NCBI RefSeq assembly: GCF_016806125.1
Contig: NZ_CP047166.1
Location: forward strand, 1,054,001-1,118,000
DNA length: 64,000 nt
Source of the DNA: Ponticoccus alexandrii
GTDB lineage: Bacteria > Pseudomonadota > Alphaproteobacteria > Rhodobacterales > Rhodobacteraceae
Direction: 5' to 3'
How positions within the stretch are numbered: the stretch's first letter is position 1; the number at the start of each line of letters is the position of its first letter. The position numbers and the translations under genes are program-made. The notes under the pieces were generated by a model, which did not search any database, was not told where the DNA came from, and was given only the letters and a program-made list of their open reading frames with translations. Shown in pieces: positions 57,672 to 64,000 of this stretch.

Positions 57672-58781
57672 ATGGGCTTTCTCGACATCGACAACGTCAC
57701 CAAATCCTACGGCGCCGTGGAGGTCCTGCATCGCGTGGACATCGCGGTCGAAGAGGGCGAGTTCCTCGTGCTGGTCGGCCCTTCGGGCTGTGGCAAGTCC
57801 ACGCTGCTGAACATGATCGCGGGGCTCGAGGGCATCACCAGCGGCGAGATCAGCATCAAGGGGCGCGTGGTGAACGGGGTGCACCCCTCCAAGCGCAACA
57901 TCGCCATGGTGTTCCAGAGCTACGCGCTTTACCCCAACATGACCGTGGGGCAGAACATGACCTTCGGGCTGGAGATGCACGGCGTGCCAAAGGCGGAGCG
58001 CGACAAGGCGCTGGCGGATGTGGCGAAGCTCCTGCAGATCGAGCAATTGCTGGACCGCAAGCCGGGGCAGCTTTCGGGCGGGCAGCGGCAGCGGGTGGCC
58101 ATGGGCCGGGCGCTGGTGCGCGACCCGGATGTGTTCCTCTTCGACGAGCCGCTGTCGAACCTCGACGCCAAGCTGCGCGTCGACATGCGCACCGAGATCA
58201 AGAAGCTGCACCAGAAGCTGGGGACCACCATCGTCTACGTGACCCACGACCAGATCGAGGCCATGACGCTCTCGACCCGGATCGCGGTGATGAACGGCGG
58301 CTACGTCCAGCAGCTTGGCACACCGCAGCAGATTTACGACGATCCCGAGAACGTCTTTGTCGCCAGCTTCATGGGTTCGCCGTCGATGAACCTCGTGAAG
58401 GCCGTGGCGCATGTCACTGGCAATGGCGCGGGGGTCGAGGTGACGGGGTCGGATGGAGCGCCGCACGTGCTGCCCCTGCCGTCGCGGCCCGCCGGTCTGA
58501 CGGACGGACAGCAGGTGCTCTTCGGCATCCGCCCCGAGGCGGTGACGGACGGTGAGGGCGCCGACCGCAATGCGCAGGTTCTGGCGCGGCTGGTGAACCG
58601 GATCGAGGTGATCGAGCCGGGGGGGGCCGATACCTTCGTGACCACGACGCTCTCGGGCAAGGACGTGATCGCGCGGATGCGCTCGCAGACCACCTGCCGT
58701 CCGGGCGAGGACTTCGAGCTTGTGCTGAACATGGACAAGGCGGTGCTCTTCGACCCCGAGACCGAGCAGCGCATCCGCTGA
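57672..58781 (+). CDS. Sugar ABC transporter ATPase (UgpC/MalK-like)
   Basis: A 369-residue ATPase. Walker A is GPSGCGKST (residues about 37-45), Q-loop VFQSYALYPNMTV, signature LSGGQRQRVAMGRALV, Walker B VFLFDEPLSNLDAKL, switch VTHDQIEAMTL. The C-terminal region (from about 235) is the OB-fold regulatory domain (VLFGIRPEAV). It powers import for the two permeases. CGGAGCTGACC precedes the ATG. It is the last gene of the importer operon. Confidence 0.95.
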   Translation: MGFLDIDNVTKSYGAVEVLHRVDIAVEEGEFLVLVGPSGCGKSTLLNMIAGLEGITSGEISIKGRVVNGVHPSKRNIAMVFQSYALYPNMTVGQNMTFGLEMHGVPKAERDKALADVAKLLQIEQLLDRKPGQLSGGQRQRVAMGRALVRDPDVFLFDEPLSNLDAKLRVDMRTEIKKLHQKLGTTIVYVTHDQIEAMTLSTRIAVMNGGYVQQLGTPQQIYDDPENVFVASFMGSPSMNLVKAVAHVTGNGAGVEVTGSDGAPHVLPLPSRPAGLTDGQQVLFGIRPEAVTDGEGADRNAQVLARLVNRIEVIEPGGADTFVTTTLSGKDVIARMRSQTTCRPGEDFELVLNMDKAVLFDPETEQRIR

Positions 58782-59010
58782 GGCGAGGGGCGCTCGTTCG
58801 GACGACTGGCGGTCGGCTTGCGCAGCCTCTCCGACGCTGGTGTGGCGACGCGTCGGTCAAGGCAGGCGCGCGTCGGTCGGGACGCGCGAACCGTCGCAGC
58901 GTAGGTTCGTCGGCCGAGACTGTTGCCAACCTGCCCAAGCCTTCGCTTGTCGCCGGTGCGGCAAGCGTTGCGTCGGCCGGCGCGGGGAAGGGGGCGCGCG
59001 CCCCCTTCGG

Positions 59011-61730
<2,720 letters not shown>

Positions 61731-61734
<4 letters not shown>

Positions 61735-62780
61735 GCGGGCACCGTGCGGGGGGCAAAGGGGGCGACCGCTTCGGCGATCGCGCGGATGTGGTCGGGCGTC
61801 GTGCCGCAGCAGCCGCCGACGATGTTGACGAGTCCTTCCTGCGCGAAGCCCGCCACCTGTTCGGCGGTCTGCTCGGCGGTCTCGTCGTACTGGCCGAAGG
61901 CATTGGGCAGCCCGGCGTTGGGATAGGCGCAGATCAGCGTCGGCGCCACGCCCGACAGCTCGGCGATATGTGGGCGCATGGCGGCGGCCCCCAGCGCACA
62001 GTTCAGCCCGACCGAGAAGGGGCGGGCGTGGGCCACCGAGTGCCAGAAGGCGGTAGGTGTCTGCCCCGACAGGGTGCGGCCCGAGGCATCGGTGATGGTG
62101 CCCGAGATCATGATTGGCAGGCGTCTGCCCGCGCGCGCAAAGGACTCGAAGGCGGCAAAGATCGCGGCCTTGGCGTTGAGCGTGTCGAAGATCGTTTCGA
62201 TCAGGATCAGGTCCGAGCCGCCCTCGATCAGCCCGTCGATCTGCTGGCCATAGGCGGTGCGCAGGTCGTCGAAGCTGACGGCGCGGTAGCCGGGATCGTT
62301 GACGTCCGGGCTGATCGAGGCGGTGCGGTTGGTTGGCCCCACGGCGCCCGCGACAAAGCGCGGACGGCCGTCTTCGGCGGTGGCGCGGTCGGCGGCGCGG
62401 CGGGCCACCTGCGCGCCGGCGACGTTCAGGTCGTGCACTGCCGACTCCAGCCCGTAATCGGCCTGCGCGATGGTGGTGGAGGAAAAGGTGTTGGTTTCGA
62501 GGATGTCAGCGCCCGCCATGGCAAAGGCGAAGTGGATGTCCTCGATCGCCTTGGGCCGGGTGAGGCTGAGCAGATCGTTGTTGCCCTTCTGCGGATGGTC
62601 GGTCGGATGATGACGGCAGCCGGGGCCGTGAACATGCCCGCCATCGGTGAAATCCTCTTCTGACAGGCCAAGGGTCTGGATCATCGTGCCCATCGCCCCG
62701 TCAAGGATCAGGATGCGGTGCTCTGCAACCGCGCGAAGGGTCGCGAGGGCAGGGGCGTCGGGCAGGGCAAAGGGCAGCAT
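61731..62780 (-). CDS. metH: Methionine synthase, homocysteine-binding part (split MetH, N-terminal)
   Basis: A 349-residue homocysteine S-methyltransferase domain. [23 protein letters not shown] is the MetH-type start, [20 protein letters not shown] follows, [19 protein letters not shown] contains the first zinc Cys and [16 protein letters not shown] the remaining Cys pair. It should receive the methyl group from the B12 domain of the partner gene downstream. It is the first gene of the metH pair; the ATG follows GGAGGTCCC. Split MetH systems are known in Rhodobacteraceae. Confidence 0.93.
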
Positions 62781-63089
62781 GGGACCTCCGGTCGGGATTG
62801 AGCGCCCTCCTTACCGCATCCGGAACATGAGTTGAATTGAATTCCCCTTGGGATCTTTATGAGGATTGCGCATGATTCTGGTATGTCATTTATTAAATAA
62901 AACGCCGTTCCGATGGGGGCTTTGAACGCGGCTGAACCGGGAAAAATTCCGCCGGGATGAGACGAAATCCGGTTTCCCTGCGTTGTTCCCGTAATTCGCG
63001 TGGTTCCTCCCCGTGGCAATCCTATTAACAAATGTTAAATACCCGCAACGGAGCGGCCTCGTCCGATCCGGAGCCGGACAGGAGCACGC

Positions 63090-63830
63090 ATGACCGATGA
63101 CGACTATCCGAACACCCGCCGTTTCCTTCAGGGCCGCTCTCGCGAGGCTTTGACCCCGCGTGAAAAGGCCGTGCTCGAGGGGCTTGTGGTGCGGACAGAG
63201 CGCTTCACTGGCCCCCATGTCATCCTCGAACGCGGCGCCGTCCTGCAGCAGAGTACCATTCTGATTGAAGGCTTCGTCGCCCGTGTCATTCACGCCGATG
63301 GCAAGCGGCACATCGTGGCGCTGCACGTGCCGGGGGATTTCGTCGACCTGCATGCCTTCGCCCTGAAACGCCTGGATCACGACGTTGTTTCCATCGGCAC
63401 CGTGCAGATCGGCTATGCGCCGCACGAGCGTATCGAAGAGGTGCTGAGGACCGAACCGAACCTTGCGCGGATGCTGTGGTACTCGACCCTGCTGGACGCG
63501 GCCATGCATCGCGAGTGGATCATGAAGCTGGAAAGCCTCAGCGCCGACGGGCGTCTCGCGCATCTCGTGGCCGAACTCTGGCGACGTCTCGATTTCGTGG
63601 ATCTTGCCACTTCGGCGGGCTTTCCGTTGCCGCTGACCCAGCAGGAACTGTCCGATGCATGCGGCACCACATCGGTGCATATGAACCGGGTCGTGCGCAA
63701 ACTGCGGGAAGCCGGTGTCGTGGATATCTCGCGCGGGCAGGTCACGGTGCTGGACGCTCAGGCGTTGTGGACGCTCGGCAGCTTTGATTCCGCGTATCTT
63801 TACGGCAAAGGGCCGCTTAAACTGACCTGA
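63090..63830 (+). CDS. Crp/Fnr-family transcriptional regulator
   Basis: A 246-residue regulator. The cyclic-nucleotide-like beta-roll spans about residues 35-120 (VILERGAVLQQSTILIEGFVARVIHADGKRHIVALHVPGDFVDLHAF). The C-terminal wHTH is LPLTQQELSDACGTTSVHMNRVVRKLREAGVVDI (about 185-218). It lacks the N-terminal Cys cluster of FNR, so it does not hold an Fe-S sensor. Several similar regulators of this type occur in roseobacters without known ligands. It is divergent from the metH pair. Confidence 0.92.
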   Translation: MTDDDYPNTRRFLQGRSREALTPREKAVLEGLVVRTERFTGPHVILERGAVLQQSTILIEGFVARVIHADGKRHIVALHVPGDFVDLHAFALKRLDHDVVSIGTVQIGYAPHERIEEVLRTEPNLARMLWYSTLLDAAMHREWIMKLESLSADGRLAHLVAELWRRLDFVDLATSAGFPLPLTQQELSDACGTTSVHMNRVVRKLREAGVVDISRGQVTVLDAQALWTLGSFDSAYLYGKGPLKLT

Positions 63831-63834
63831 CCGG

Positions 63835-63862
63835 TTGACACTTGGTCATGAAAGTTAACATT
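63835..63862 (+). promoter_or_regulatory. Candidate promoter for the last gene
   Basis: -35 TTGACA (63835-63840) with a weak -10 AACATT (63857-63862, 16-base spacer), after the Crp/Fnr stop. Confidence 0.4.
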
Positions 63863-63952
63863 GGAACGGCGTGGTGTTGCCCCGGCGACGAATCCGCCGA
63901 TCCGATGAAAAATTGCCCCCAGACACGCTCTGCCGCGAAGGATTTGCCCCCG

Positions 63953-64000
63953 ATGTCGTCATCCGGAACGTCTCTTGACCTTGCCTTCGGCTATGCCGGG
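63953..64000 (+). CDS. Start of an unidentified gene (truncated by the window end)
   Basis: A frame begins at ATG 63953 (MSSSGTSLDLAFGYAG, continuing beyond the window), with GAAGGA about 12 bases upstream. An in-frame ATG at 63905 is an alternative start. Only 16 codons are visible, so no function can be assigned. Confidence 0.4.
   Translation, partial: MSSSGTSLDLAFGYAG

Noticed and set aside
62781-63089. Possible cobalamin or SAM riboswitch upstream of metH
   Set aside because: The region was read for a B12 box and SAM-II-like core. Only an AT-rich palindrome (TTTATTAAATAAA near 62888) and no riboswitch core were seen.

Overview
The window is high-GC chromosomal DNA that reads like a marine Rhodobacteraceae (Roseobacter-group) alphaproteobacterium. 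The main reasons are a complete Na+-NQR operon with a divergent apbE-nqrM pair, a methionine synthase split into two overlapping genes, an alphaproteobacterial-type RNase P RNA upstream of rpmG, DUF1127 and DUF6522 small proteins, and many GTG/TTG starts with tight ATGA junctions. No tRNA, rRNA, CRISPR array or intact mobile element was seen.

Layout. 0-14 kb is mostly housekeeping: the tail of an MFS-like transporter, a methyladenine-glycosylase-like gene, three alpha/beta-hydrolase-fold genes (one with the whole catalytic triad replaced), a VOC protein, an M15-like protein, a methyltransferase, rnpB, rpmG, a cupin, SRPBCC proteins, gph-redoxin-rpe, pirin and a CBS protein. 14.3-21.6 kb holds nqrM and apbE on the minus strand and nqrABCDEF on the plus strand. 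22-26 kb has a class III aminotransferase and a minus-strand group consisting of a GreA/Rnk-like gene, rnk and a small double-zinc-ribbon gene.

26.5-34.5 kb is accessory. It contains an ArsR-SRPBCC-VOC module and then an apparent nitric-oxide-stress island: an NsrR-like Rrf2 regulator, and an operon of group III truncated hemoglobin, DUF488, nitronate monooxygenase and an orphan ccoS, divergent from DUF6522. Two candidate NsrR boxes share a 10-bp half. Two more divergent GreA/Rnk-like paralogues follow, then a graveyard with IS256-transposase and LysR remnants. A PAS gene truncated after about 30 codons lies beside ccoS.

37-59 kb is a catabolic island. Two GMC oxidoreductases, a GlcG-like protein, a TetR regulator, two aldo/keto reductases, a fused CoA-transferase, an enoyl-CoA hydratase, a Dabb protein, a MaoC protein, an acyl-CoA dehydrogenase, an SDR, a DUF993 protein and a TIM-barrel isomerase are arranged in transcription units. 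Four promoters carry a GTAACC-N4-GGTTAC-type operator and a fifth carries a degenerate one. I infer that the local TetR protein controls this set. Next to it a LacI regulator faces a glucose/mannose-type ABC importer with LacI-like operators. The substrate of the pathway cannot be read from sequence, and the combination looks like the best candidate here for an undescribed pathway. The window ends with split metH, a Crp/Fnr regulator and the start of another gene.

Non-coding structure is rich. A 141-142-bp element with 20-bp terminal inverted repeats occurs twice (43.0 and 46.9 kb), with a compensatory base-pair change. A family of paired perfect palindromes recurs in at least four intergenic gaps. 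A third small motif, GGTATTT followed by ACCAAAGAAGC, occurs twice.
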